Part shown: piece after piece, positions 45,301 through 57,154 of the stretch
Position numbering within the stretch: the stretch's first letter is position 1
How the letters are laid out: every line of letters begins with the position of its first letter
From: Brachionus manjavacas
Lineage: Eukaryota; Rotifera; Eurotatoria; Ploima; Brachionidae
Direction: 5' to 3'
DNA: 64,000 nt
Assembly (NCBI GenBank): GCA_019054805.1
Contig: JAHQIY010000009.1
Coordinates: 1,240,001 to 1,304,000 of the forward strand
Program-made: the position numbers and the translations under genes
The notes under the pieces: model-generated
The model's input: the letters and a program-made list of their open reading frames with translations, nothing else
Databases searched by the model: none
Told to the model about the DNA's origin: nothing

Positions 45301-48300
45301 TCTTTAGCTAGATATTTCATTTTTGAATATTAATAGGAATGCGCTTTATGATCAGAAAGTTTTCCTACCAAAACCAAGTAGGTAAATAATTAGACCATTA
45401 GGTCATACTTAGCAAATGAATGCACAAAACAGCAAAATAGCTCAGCTTAAGTGCTAGTTCTTGCGTGTATATGTGTTAAAGTCAAAGTCGGATATTTTTA
45501 TTGTTATCCAAAAAAGATTACCTGAAATACGTAACAAATTCATGAAAAAAATGTAATAAACACGGGGTGTATGTTATCATGCGATCAATCTTCGAGGCTA
45601 TGCATTAGCAATGTGGTTTCATTTTACTTATCATTTATTAAATCCAACTGTGTTATAATTAAACTGTAATTAAACCTAAATAATAATATTGTTACAGCCT
45701 ACTCCGTTTATAAATTGTTTATTTAATTGCGAATTGTCTAATTTAAAATTATTTAGTATTAATTTTGTTATTTTTTGTTAGAGTAAAAAATAATTATATA
45801 TTTGATAAGCATTAATTTGATGACTAAAAATTTTACAAATTTCTGACAAAAAAATAATTAGATCAGAGAAAGTCAAAACACTTTGTTTAAAAAAACAGAT
45901 TATATATCAGTATTAAATCACTTAATTAGAGGGGAACTAAGTATTTCAGTATGTCTTTGAGATTTGGATAAATAAAAAATAATTTTGTACAAAATTAATT
46001 CTAGGCAATTTTGGCAAAGAGGTAAAGCATATTATTCGACATATTCGCGGAAATTGTTTTCAATTTTTTTTCAATTTCAAATTCAATAATTGAGCAATTA
46101 ATTTCATCGAGTGGAAAATTTTAAATTGATTTAAGCTAAAAAAATTTTTAATTTGATATAATAGAATTTAGCATGATCCGACAAATCATAAAATAAAATC
46201 CGGAAATCAACTCTCAATTTTTGACTGAGATATTTATTCAAGTCCAGGTACTGATTTTTCTATTAATTAAAATTTAATTTCAGACAAATATTTAAAGAAA
46301 AATTAAAAAAAAATCCATGGTAAAAATACGCAATTCGTCTGACTGTTTTCGTTCATTTGCTTCAATTTGGTTCACACTCTAATGGAACGAATGTTGATCC
46401 TATCTTCATTGAGATCGAAATTGAAAAAAAAATAGTCTAAGTTCTTTTAAGCATTTGTTTTAAATTTTCCAAAAAACTATTTTTAAATTTAAATCTACCA
46501 TAAATAGCTACTTTAAATATCTTTTAAGAACACTATTAAATTAATCTAATATTATAATTTAATGTATTTCTATTTTAGACTTTTTGTTTTAAAAAAAGAT
46601 CAATTTTCTAGATTAGCTAAATAAATGCTTTTTAAAAGGTTATAATTTCAGTTTGCCTTTTTTACATTCAAAATCTTGTCAAACTAAGATGAAATTATAA
46701 ATTTAAAAACAGTTTCAATAATCATTATAAAATATATATTCATTGAAATGCACAATCTAAGTTTATATTTTTAATTTTTTTAGATTCTTTTTTATGCGGC
46801 CCTAGAGTATGATATTCTTTTCAATTAAAAACATAACAATATTTACTTAATTAGAATTTAGCGTCGAAAATAATATTCCTTTAAACATTGGAACTTTTGT
46901 TTTGAAATTTAAAATAATTATTAGAACTTATTTTAAAGATTTTCTGTTTCAAAACAATAAAATCAAAATTAATGGTCTATTTTTATCTTCAATTAAGCAT
47001 TTTAATGATAGATAATTTTTTGATAATTTTGTTTTCACATGTAAACATTTAATTTGGTCTTTTCTCAAGTTTAAAAATAGCGCTCTAAAAAAGGGTTAAA
47101 ATCTCGGTTTTTAATTTTAATTTAAAAACCGAGTCTTAAAAAATCACAAAAGTTTATTTTTTTCACAATTTGGTATTCGAAAAATTAAAATTTTTTTTCT
47201 AAATTTAAATTATTTTATCACGATAGGAAGCACCATTTCTCGTCATAAAAAGTGAAAAAATCTTATGCAGAACGTAAGATGCCACAATCCATTTAAAAGG
47301 CGTCATTGATAAATTTTAAATATCGGTTTCTATAAAGAGAATGGATTTTAATGGAATTCAAATTAGATGAATCTATTTTTATGAAAAAAAAATAGAATTT
47401 TTTTTTAAATCAAATAAAAGTATGTTGAAAAAATGTAAGCCTTCACTAAAACAAATCTAGAGTGTTTCGATAAATAATTTATTTTTCTTAATGGAATTGA
47501 TTTTAATTTTTTTCTCGTCAGGCTTAAATAATATTCTGTCTCTATGTCTTGCAGATTAATCGGGCGAAACGGATTTAAAAAATATTTTAATATTTGAATT
47601 TACTTCATTAACTAAATGAACTTTTATCCTACTTAAAAAGATAAAGAGGTTTTATTCTTCAAAAAAATTAATTATATTTAACCATTGGATTAGAAAATCT
47701 TTTTGTGAGAATTTTTCTCCCAAAAATTAAAGCAAATCTTGGAAAAAGAGCTTTGCATATTTTTGAATAGAATTTTTTTTCTAATATAAATATTTATTTA
47801 TTATATCGAATTCGTTTTTTTGCACTTTCAAATATAAATCAAGCAAAAAGTGTGTTTAGATTTTCATTTGAACTGCTTTTTAAATACTAATCTTTCATAT
47901 CATGTGTTCAATGTGGGTAAAAAATTATTTTATTTCGAAAGCTTGTTTTTTTTTAATCCTACGGAAATTTCATATTTTTGCAATAATTTTAATTACTTTA
48001 ATTTGGCACTTATAATTTTTCCGCATTGCTAAAGAGTTTAATTCTGATAGTTCTTTTTTAAGTATGGCTCTGGGTGCATTTTTGATACTAATTTTCTTTG
48101 ATTTAATTATTTATTTACTAAATCTATCATTAAATATTAAACTCAATCAAAAGCTGACTTAATCCATCAACTTGACGCATTCATTTTCCTTTGTCGTCAT
48201 CGGATTAGAAAAAATTCCGCAAAGACTTTTTGAATCGGTATGTAAACTCACATTAGAATCGCGCATGTTAGTTTAATAATAAATATAAATTACAATTTTT

Positions 48301-48704
48301 TTAATTATTGTCATATTTTATTTTAATATTCATTCAAAAAAAGACATGAAACAAAAATTGATTTAAATTTTATCAAAATATGAAACGCTGAAATTTAATT
48401 TCCCTTAAAAAAAACATGAAACAATTGATGAGACTCGATTTCCGGTATCTGTCATATGCTTTTTATTCTTTGGTTACTTAAATCAGATGGGTATTTATAA
48501 GAAAGGGAAAACCAATTTGTTGAGACGCCTAAAATATCACTTTAAAAAATCAATATAATAATTTCATGAAAGAGATTATATTCAGACTAATCTTTTCAAA
48601 TAAGTTGCCTACTCAGCTCATTGGCATAGTTTGAGCAGATATTTTCTATTTAAATTCACAAAATTGAATAGAATTTTCTTAAATAATAGTTTTAGATTTT
48701 TAAA
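42310..48704. other. Long AT-rich region, no gene recognised
   Basis: About 6.4 kb of A/T-rich sequence with homopolymer runs. I checked both strands for protein-like frames, transposon ends and RNA genes and found none I can support. The open frames near 44671 and 47850 have the Phe/Lys/Asn composition expected from AT-rich noise. Confidence 0.5.
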
Positions 48705-50565
48705 ATGACTTTAGACAGTCAAGCAGTGAATGGAAACCCGTTGGTAAATGCTTCAAACAATGAAGTGTCATTTAAGAATTCATTTAGACTGGTTATTCTT
48801 GGTGCACCCAGGGTCGGAAAGACATGCATTATCAACTGGTTTTTGGGAAAACCCTTTAAAGATAGCTACCTTCCGACTATCGAAGACTTTCACCGAAAAA
48901 TATACAAAATAAAAGGCGAAATATATCGATTAGACATTTTGGATACATCCGGTAATGACCCATTTCCGGCCATGAAAAAGCTCAACATCATGACTGGTAA
49001 ATAATTTTTTTTTCAATCCCAGGAATTATTGTAAATAAATGAAAATTTAAAAATAATGCAATTATTAAAAATTTTTATTTAATGAAAAAAATTTTTTTTT
49101 CTGTTTGAAAATATTTTAAAATTAAAAAATCTAATTTTAAATATAAATTAAAGCTGGTAAAAAATTAATAAAATAATGACTTAAGTGGACAAATTTATTA
49201 AATAAAATATTTTGAGATTTTTAAAATTAAAAAAAAAAACTAAAATAAAAATTTTATTATTTTAAGCATTTTGATTGCAATTATATCACTATTTTTCGTT
49301 ACATTTTTATAATTTAATAATTTTCTTGGGTGAAATTACTGAAAAATTTTTAATTTAAAAATGATTAATTAAATTTACCTATCATTCTGTTCTACTTATT
49401 TTGTAAGTGACTTAATCCCTTTCTAATTAAATAGAAGAAAAATTCAGGCATACCATTTTTTTTCAAATGCTTAAGTCCCAATGAACTTATATTTCTCAAA
49501 AATAAAAGTGAGCTAAAAGTTGAAGATAGAAAAACAATCAATATCTTTAAAAGTTTTAAAAAGATTTAATTTTTAAATCATAATTATTTTGATAATTAGA
49601 CAGGTGCATTGTGATTCAAATCTAAAAAGGAAATAATTAAACAAAAGAGAACAATAATTCATTTAGAAAATCAATATTTAAAAAATTTAAATAAATTATT
49701 AATTTTCATAGGTGATCTTTTTGTGTTGGTTTTTGGTATCGATGATATTGATTCGTATTTCCAAGTTAAACAACTATGTGAATTGATAGTAGAGCTCAAG
49801 AAAACCAAACAAGACCAGCGATGCTCAAATGTGCCAATTTTAATCCTTGGCAATAAAATTGATTACTTGCTGGAAAATAAGCTATCTAGCCGATGCATTG
49901 ATTTAGGAGAGACACAACAATTTGTCTCGGCCTTCAAATCGTGCATGTATTCTGAAATCAGCTGTAAAAACTTGATGGGACTCGATAGTGCTTTTGAAAA
50001 ATTGTTCAGCCTTGCTAATTTACCATCAGAAATGATACCATCCAAGCATAGACGTGTTTCTCTAAATCTCGATTTGACAAAACCACAATTTAGCAGATTA
50101 TTAACCTACCAAAATTCAGACCCCATTATAATCAATAGCCATGGTTTGCCTGGCAAAAATAGTCAAAAGATAGCAAATGAAGCGACTAGCTTTGTAACTG
50201 GTAATGGAAATAGCTCGACATCGAATGGTCATCCTTTGGGTGAAAGAGAGGGAAGTTTCAAGCAGACAGCTAAGAAGAGTTTTCGTAAAATGACATTTAG
50301 AAGACAATTGACCGAAGCATGTGGAACTGTTTGGCTGAACGCGAGGAGACCAAGTATCAGAGCCGAACTTAAATTGTTACAGATCAAGTCAAATGGAAAG
50401 TTTAACATAAAAAAAACTGGCTTTAGTCATGATGCTAGTTTTAAAAAATACAAGTCAGATATCAGTTCAAAACGAATTGATATTCTAGTAAAAAATTTAA
50501 AAAAATTATTCTGTTGTCATTTTGAACAAAAAGATTCAAAAGAAAAATGTTCAAAATTAATTTAA
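48705..50565 (+). CDS. RASD1/Rhes (Dexras)-type small GTPase, two exons, 381 aa
   Basis: Exons 48705-48996 and 49712-50565 flank a 715-base intron, spliced between TGACTG and GTGATC to restore Gly-Asp. Motifs of the RASD subfamily: P-loop GAPRVGKT (33-40), YLPTIEDFHRKIYKIKGEIY (55-74), DILDTSGNDPFPAMKKL (77-93; DTSG with Asn, not DTAGQ), base-binding NKID (145-148), EISCK near 174, and LPSEMIPSKHRRVSLNL after the G domain. The basic, cationic C-terminal extension with NARRPSIRAELKLLQIKS corresponds to the ARRPSVHSDL region of vertebrate RASD1. The missing switch-II Gln equivalent predicts slow intrinsic GTP hydrolysis, as known for this subfamily. The protein ends in CSKLI, so Cys is at position -5 rather than -4 of a CAAX box. 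RASD proteins act in G-protein and nitric-oxide linked signalling. Identification of the subfamily is firm. Confidence 0.92.
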
Positions 50566-50999
50566 AATTTAGATTTTTTGTAAATTTTTTGTTAATAAAT
50601 ATTTAAAATTTTTTTTTTTTTTTCGTAAAACTGGAGCTTAAATTAATTGATGATTTTCTAAAACTAAATATTTAAAATCCTCATTAATTCATTAGTACCA
50701 TGCTATTTCAATTGAGGCGAACATTTACTTAGTTCACAATTTTCGCTTATCTAATGATAAATATTGATAAAAACCAAAATTTTAATGTCAAAGTAAATAA
50801 TTAAAAGGCGATTATTTATTAATCAAAAGAGTTTGAGAAATTCACTTTTATAATTCATCAAAAGCACTTTTTAGTCATCACAATCAGTTTAAATTATTTT
50901 TTCGCGTCTTTCTAAACAAAGACCGAATTTTTGATTAATAAAATAAAAATTCAAACCAAAATGTTGAGCGATATGAAAATGAATTTGGTTTCCCAGAAT

Positions 51000-51490
51000 T
51001 TATTTATTTATTTGAATTTAATTAACCTCCTTCAGGAGAAGTAAAAATAAAAACTAGAAGAAGAGAGTACAAAAAAGAAAAAAAGAAAAAGATAATACAT
51101 ATATATATATAAATATTTGAAAATATTACAATTGTATGAAAATAAAAATGAAGATAGTTTCTATTGAACTTTTTGGACCTCAAGTTATGTAATTCATTTA
51201 GGCCTTATTAATTCATTTAAAAATATACGATAATCTTTAAATCTTATGTTTTCTAGACATATTTTGATAGAGTCAGAGATGCCATCACTGATGAAAAAAT
51301 GCTCCTTTAACTCCTTTTTAAACTTACTTATATTACATAAAAGTAAAGGAAAATCTACATTAAAATGGTTAATCAAAAGTTGAATATCTGTTTCAAAAGA
51401 GTTATTTGACTTTGATGGACAGACAGTTAAGTTTTGCTTAATGCACTCAAAAATACTAGATGCTTTTGAATTAAATCTTATCGTCTCAAT
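51000..51490 (-). mobile_element. LINE 3' fragment (minus strand)
   Basis: On the minus strand an open frame (51194-51376 and slightly upstream) has the end of a LINE ORF: ETDIQLLINHFNVDFP, CNISKFKKELKEHFF and KICLENIRFKDYRIFLNEL. After a stop comes a 3' part ending CTTCTCCTGAAGGAGG, then AAATAAATAAATAAA at about 51000-51015. CTCCTGAAGGAG forms a tight hairpin. It is 5'-truncated. The spacer between 50566 and 51000 contains the RASD gene's 3' end (AATAAA at about 50595). Confidence 0.6.
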
Positions 51491-51559
51491 TAATGATAGT
51501 TTTGAAAAATTAGTAAATTAAAAAAATAGGTATCAGTTTTTCTTTTAACATTTTTTTAA

Positions 51560-52200
51560 AAATATAAATTGATGTTAATTGAGTATGGAAAATTTTTATT
51601 AGCCTTTTTATTAAATTTTAACATAATCAGTTATTTTTAGATAATTTTTTCAAAACATCAATTACATTTTTTCAATAGAATTCAATAAAAATTCCATTAC
51701 AACCTCAATAAAATTCGTTTGATTGAATATTATCGAAAAAATAAAAAAACCAAAATAATTTTTTTAGGCTAAGAATTTTTCTTTCACCAAAAATCATCAT
51801 TTTTCTAAAATTTCTCATTGCATTCTAAAAATACTCTTGTGATAATTTTTAATAGCCAATTTTTGATTAAAAAATTTTCTATTTTTAAAATTTTATTCAA
51901 ATATTTTGAAAATTCAATTTTAACTTAAAATAAAATGATATTAAAGTATATTTTTTAGACTTATTTGTATTCAAGTATCGATTTGAATATACATATTCGA
52001 TTTCGTCACAAATTTTTACAGAATGCCTATCAAAATTAAAAAAATTATGAATAGGCTATGACAGGTTTTAGACAGGTTATGACTAAAAAAACTGACTAAC
52101 TTGAGAGGATCACTGTATCATAAACCATAAGTTTCTCAAATTTTAATATTTTCTCTTATATACAAAGAATTATTAAACTATATAAAAAACCTTATTTATT
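51560..52200. other. AT-rich spacer, no gene recognised
   Basis: Nothing that I can support apart from short direct repeats (ATGACAGGTTTTAGACAGGTTATGAC at about 52057-52083). Confidence 0.4.
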
Positions 52201-52214
52201 CACATTTTTGATTT

Positions 52215-52450
52215 TTCAATTACTTTTTTCCTTCTTTTATCCACTCGAGAGAAAAAGCATTCCATCACGACTTGCATGAAACTACAATCTATTTTTTGGA
52301 TGCAGAACTTATTTACAAGTTGATCAACATTTTTGGCACTCTTCTGTTTTCAAAATTCCCCAAAAGTCCTCAATTGGTCTGGTAAGTTAAAAGGGTTCTT
52401 ATCCTTAGCTATGTAGAAGTTTTGCTCATTCAGGGACGCTAAGTAAGGTA
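52215..52450 (-). pseudogene. Tc1/mariner transposase C-terminal fragment
   Basis: The minus strand reads SLNEQNFYIAKDKNPFNLPD, then after a one-base shift TRPIEDFWGILKTEECQK, then after another shift KNVDQLVNKFCIQKIDCSFM and VVMECFFSRVDKRRKKV. The RPIEDFWGILK block is the hallmark after the third catalytic residue in one branch of Tc1/mariner transposases, and the following part matches their usual C-terminus. At least two frameshifts make it dead. It is a different family from the fragment at 15228-15415. Confidence 0.7.
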
Positions 52451-52604
52451 TGCATTAATTTAAGCATACATACTAGTTAATTGCGAGCCCACTTTTCTTG
52501 AAGAAGATTTTTGAGAAGCGTTTAGAAGATGCTGCTTTTCACACTAGCATTTTTAGCTCCAAATTTTTTTAAATTTTATTAGTATTAAAATAATACTTAG
52601 GGGA

Positions 52605-53060
52605 GGACCCCGGGCAGTTTGGAATGGTAATTAACCTCCCTTTCAGCCTCGTGTTAAGTAGTTTTGATATTTTTTTATGCGAAAAGGTGAAATAGGAAAA
52701 ATTAAAAAGGGTGTTATTTTTCGCTCTATAATATTTTAATTATCTGCAAAAAAAAAAAAATAATAATAATATTATTTTTATTCTATTATTTTCTGCTATA
52801 AAAATTTATTTGCTTAATATGAAATGTTTTGCGTGGGTTTCTGAACCGTCACGGTTGAGTGGTTTTTGATTGATCTTCGGTTATTGATTTGTTTGATCGA
52901 AAGAGGGGTCCCTATGACACTTTTCAATGCCTTTTTTGTATATTTTTCAATATACGGAAAAACTAGACTACTCTGTGCTTGAGTTGGTCAGCTTATGACC
53001 AAGTCTTTTGCCTAGTCTAGGGCCTCAAGGAACGAAGCAATAGGAATTTTTAATAATAGG
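52605..53060. repeat. GC-richer patch with a motif repeated at 60610
   Basis: GGGGAGGACCCCGGGCAGTTTGGAATGGTAATTAACCTCCC (52610-52650) closely resembles 60614-60654 (GGGGAAACACCGAGCAGTTTGTAATGGTCGTTTACTTCCC). The downstream part (52830-53030) is GC-richer and has CCGTCACGGTTGAGTGG and TCAGCTTATGACCAAGTC but no long frame. Probably two copies of a dispersed repeat family of unknown type. Confidence 0.5.
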
Positions 53061-53955
53061 ATACTTTTCAGTAACCTGATAGATGACTTTTCAATCACCC
53101 ATTATTTTGAACTAAAGATGCGTTTCAATATCTTATTAAAATATAATTTTATTTCTAAGATTTTATTTTAATATTTTTAGTTATTTTATTATTTAAAAAA
53201 CAATTAGAATATATATGAAAATTACAAAGTTATAAGAGTTTTTCTTATCAACTTTTCTAAAAATAACTTCGTGGTTAAAATTTATTAAAATTTTATTTTT
53301 ATTTTTTAATCTTGAAATTACATCTAAACAAATATAAAATAATTAAAATAAAAATGATATAAAGAAAGATAATAAAAAAAAGAAAAAAAGATTGGTCAAT
53401 TATTTTCGTTTAGTTCTTTTTTGAGCATTTGAAACGATTGATTAATCTTATTATGTATTGACGATTTGAATACAATCCGAACAACTGAATCTTGTGTTGA
53501 TTTTCTTTTTTTTAAATTATTTTATTTAATTCACAGTCTCGTTTTAATCTTTTTGTTCAGTTTGTTCAGTTCATTGAGATTTTTTGTTTGATTTTATTGT
53601 ATTATTGTATTTTTTTTTTATTTTTTTGTAAAAATTGTATTAAAGCAAAAAATTATAAATAATATTTTTATTGAAAAAATTTTTTAAAAATTTTAAAACA
53701 ATTTTATTTCTCCTAATTTATAAAAAAAAGTTTTCATCTTTGGATTTTTACCGCTTTGACCCTCAAGACTAATGAAAATTTTTGTCAAATATAATGCGTC
53801 TTCAATAATGAAAAACAGGATCCTTTTCATGTCCTTATAATTAGAATAGAATTAAAATTTTGCACTCTTAAAAATTTTAAACAGATAAAAAATTCTTTTT
53901 TTAATATAGTTTAGATAAAAATTAAGCTAAGGAAAAAAATTATTAGACTCGAAAT

Positions 53956-54340
53956 ATGCTTTCTTGCAGAGATATAAATGAAATTACAGAAATTGCAATC
54001 AATATTTCATTGTATGGTGTCTTTGATGAAACTTTAACTGAAATATTATCAAATAAAAGGTAAAAATCAACAGAATTTATTTTTATATTTTTTCTTATTT
54101 TTTTTAACCAAATTTTAAATTTTGAGTATCACTGGAATTTATTGTTGCCCCTTTAATATCTATAGTTTCTCATTTTATGAACAAATTAAGGATAAGAATG
54201 ACATCATCTTATTCAAAATCCTTTTTTGTTTAAAAAGAACAAAAGTTGCAACTAGAAAAAGAAATGCTATGAGAGTTTTTTACCAAGCTATAGAAGAAAT
54301 AAAACACAAACTTACACAATGCAATGTCAATGCTAAATAA
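53956..54340 (+). CDS. Possible small two-exon gene of unknown function (105 aa)
   Basis: Exon 1 (53956-54059, starting ATG CTT TCT) and exon 2 (54127-54340) are joined by a 67-base intron, GTAAAAAT...AAATTTTGAG, that keeps the frame. The predicted protein contains MLSCRDINEITEIAINISLY in exon 1 and a basic helical C-terminus (KRTKVATRKRNAMRVFYQAI then EEIKHKLTQ) in exon 2. No domain recognised. The polypyrimidine tract of the acceptor is poor. It sits beside decayed minus-strand ORFs, so it could be a fragment of a mobile element; composition is more protein-like than local noise. Confidence 0.35.
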
Positions 54341-54373
54341 TGGTAATATAATGAATAGAATGAAGAAAAAGAA

Positions 54374-55135
54374 CTAAATGAATAATATTAATAAGTCAGA
54401 ACGTCGGATTAAAGGACCGTCGTCATTACCTCTATTAGCTGAAGCGATTGCTACAACATCATCACGAATACTAATGTCTTCAATATTATCAACCAAAACA
54501 TTGTTAGCTATTTCAACAGTTTTTTTCACTATTTTCGGCGACATCATCGTCAAAAAATATTTCAAACGAATCATCGATTTCATCATCACTATTGTCTGAA
54601 TCTTGAAGTTCAGAAGGTTGAACCACTGGTGCTCAATTTTGCCATAGTAGTCTGTAAGCTGCACCTTCACATACATGTTTTGCATTTAATGCCAATTCAA
54701 GAAAGCGACCAGTTGTTAAAAATACTCTTACTTGTTTAGCTTCTTTTAGGCCATCTAAAAATTAAGTCCTAAAATAATAAATTCTTCGTCTAAATCTGTC
54801 TTTGATGTAATTGACTTTGCGTAAGATTTTCATGAATTCTAATGATTTCATTACAAACTGTTTTGTGTTCAATTTTAGTTCAAAGTTTATATCATTTATA
54901 TTAATTTTTATAACATTTGATTTGTTTTTTATATATGAAAAAATATTAGTCAATAAAAATATCCGAATTCTTAGATATTTTACAGAGCCGCGAGCACCTC
55001 GTAAGAATTTGTCGAGCATGCTCCTCAAATCTTTTAACTTAAGATGAGTCATAAGATCTCCAGTCATTTTTTGATTATACGACCACTCCCAGCAACGCGT
55101 TTCAGAACCTTTATTTATTTTTTCTTTAATAATAT
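54374..55135 (-). pseudogene. Unidentified decayed coding region, minus strand
   Basis: From about 55130 downward, frames with protein-like composition follow each other with breaks: KGSETRCWEWSYNQKMTGDL then MTHLKLKDLRSMLDKFLRGA (to 54762), then QVRVFLTTGRFLELALNAKH with VCEGAAYRLLWQN, a stop, PSELQDSDNSDDEIDDSFEI and finally VDNIEDISIRDDVVAIASAN (to 54374). The first block (Arg-Cys-Trp-Glu-Trp, then a TGDLMTHL-like segment) could be a degenerate FLYWCH-type zinc finger as in MULE-associated proteins. This is only a suggestion; key Cys residues are not all present. Several frame breaks indicate a dead gene or transposon. Confidence 0.35.
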
Positions 55136-55139
55136 TCTC

Positions 55140-57150
55140 AGAAAATGTGAATTAAAAGATTAATGTCACTTAATTAATCTTCAAGCAAAAAAAATTAAAA
55201 ATTATTAAATTTCAAGTAAAAAATACAGTTTTTCGGTCGTTTTCAGGTTGTATATTTATTTCATTTAAGTAAATTAAAAAATTCAAGTTATAAAAGTTCA
55301 TTTAAATTTTTATTATAATTAAGGTACTATGAAAGTATAAAAATAGTAAAAACAAAATAAATAGAGAAAAAAAAGCTCTCTAAAAATTTTTTATATTTCG
55401 TTATTGAAACATTTTCTAAACTAAATTATTTAATTTTTGCCTTACTTTTTATTTAAGAAGGTGAATTCAATTAAATAATTTAAACTTCTAAACGCAAAGT
55501 ACTGTGATAGATCAATTTTAAATAAAAAAATTAATACTTTTTAAAAAAGAATTTATTTAGTTTATAATTCAAATGAAAATTAAGAAGAGTCATTAATGCG
55601 TTTAAAATTAATTTTTTTATCTGAGACATAAAGAAATAAAAAAAAATTTAAATAATAATATCACATAAAAATAAGATAAAATAATTGCTAAGCCGAAATC
55701 TCAAATAAACAAATTAAAACTTAAACTTATAATTTTTGCAGACAATCACTAGTCTAACATAGTGTAACAAAATTTGATATGAGTGATTAATCTATAAAAA
55801 AATTTTTTTAAATAATTTTCTGATGCTTTTAAAATAAATTTTAACCTAAAAATAAAATTTATGTATTAAAAAACTTGTTTAAGTTTGTTTTTAAAATCAT
55901 TTAATAATAAAAAATATGTTTTCTCAAAATAATCTCTCTTTTTATTCTTTATTGAATTTATTGAACTAATTCCGTTGATTTTTTATCTAGAGGACGAAGA
56001 AACTAATCTAATTAACGAGAATAGTCATCTTTTTTTACATGATTTTATTAAAAAAATGAAAAATAAAATAATTAAATTAAAAACTTTATTAATTTTTATT
56101 TTATAAGTAAATTGATAGAAATTTAATTTTTTAATTCAATTTTCAATTAAAAGTATTTTTACAGACTTTTAATAAAAAAACTACTGTTAATATTTTGATA
56201 ACTCAAAAATTCAGGCTAACTCCGCTAGAGTAAATTTCAAATCGAAATTTTTAATTTGCTAAAGATTTAAAAATTGAACTGATTAATGTACAAAATTTGT
56301 CAATTATTTTTTTATTTAATCATAAAATAAAAATAAAAAATACAAATATACAATTAAAGACACAAAAATATTCTTTTTTTGCTGTCATCCATAAAAAGAT
56401 AAATGGAAGTTTATGAAATTCTTAATTAAAATTATAATATTTTCTTAATAAGATCATGGTTTTGCGCTTTAGAAATAAACCGCCTGCTTTAAAAAAAACA
56501 AATGACAAAAATTCAAACGAATATATACTTGAAAGAGAATTAAAATAAATTTCGTTTATGATAAATAAAAATTTAGAAAGATTAATATATTCCAAATTGA
56601 ATATCTATAACGTTTTTCTACACCAAAATACCAATTTATTCCAAATTTTAATGAATAAACAAAAAGTTAGATAACGTTGACTTGAATTTTTCATCCCAAA
56701 TTGGATTATTTGCGTTGTTTTTTCGGATTGTTGTTATAACTTGGAATATTGTTATTACAAATAATGTCTTATTCAATAAACACAGGCACAATACATTGTA
56801 ATTGCAAAAATATATATTTGCCTTTGAATTGGAATGATAATAATCTATCATTTACCGTTTGGATCCAATGATAAAATATCAATTATTTAACCAATATGTA
56901 AACTCTTATTCTCAAAGACTCTTGCGCGAAAATAAGTTAAAACATATCGGATAAATATTGCCAACTCTCTAACAAACAAATGCTTTAGTTTTTTTTAAAT
57001 ATTTTTCTTAGCTTGATCAAAGTAAAGCTTCGAAAAAGTTAAAAACAAAAATTCATTTCAAATTATTGAACCAGAATAGCAAAAAATAATTTTTAATAAT
57101 ATTAATCAAAATTAATAAAAATAGATCTAAATTCTCCAGTAAGTTGCATC
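55140..57150. other. AT-rich intergenic region, no gene recognised
   Basis: About 2 kb without a protein-like frame. It must contain the troponin T promoter near its right end; no clear TATA or muscle-type E-box/MEF2 cluster could be distinguished from the AT-rich background. Confidence 0.4.
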
Positions 57151-57154
57151 CGAT

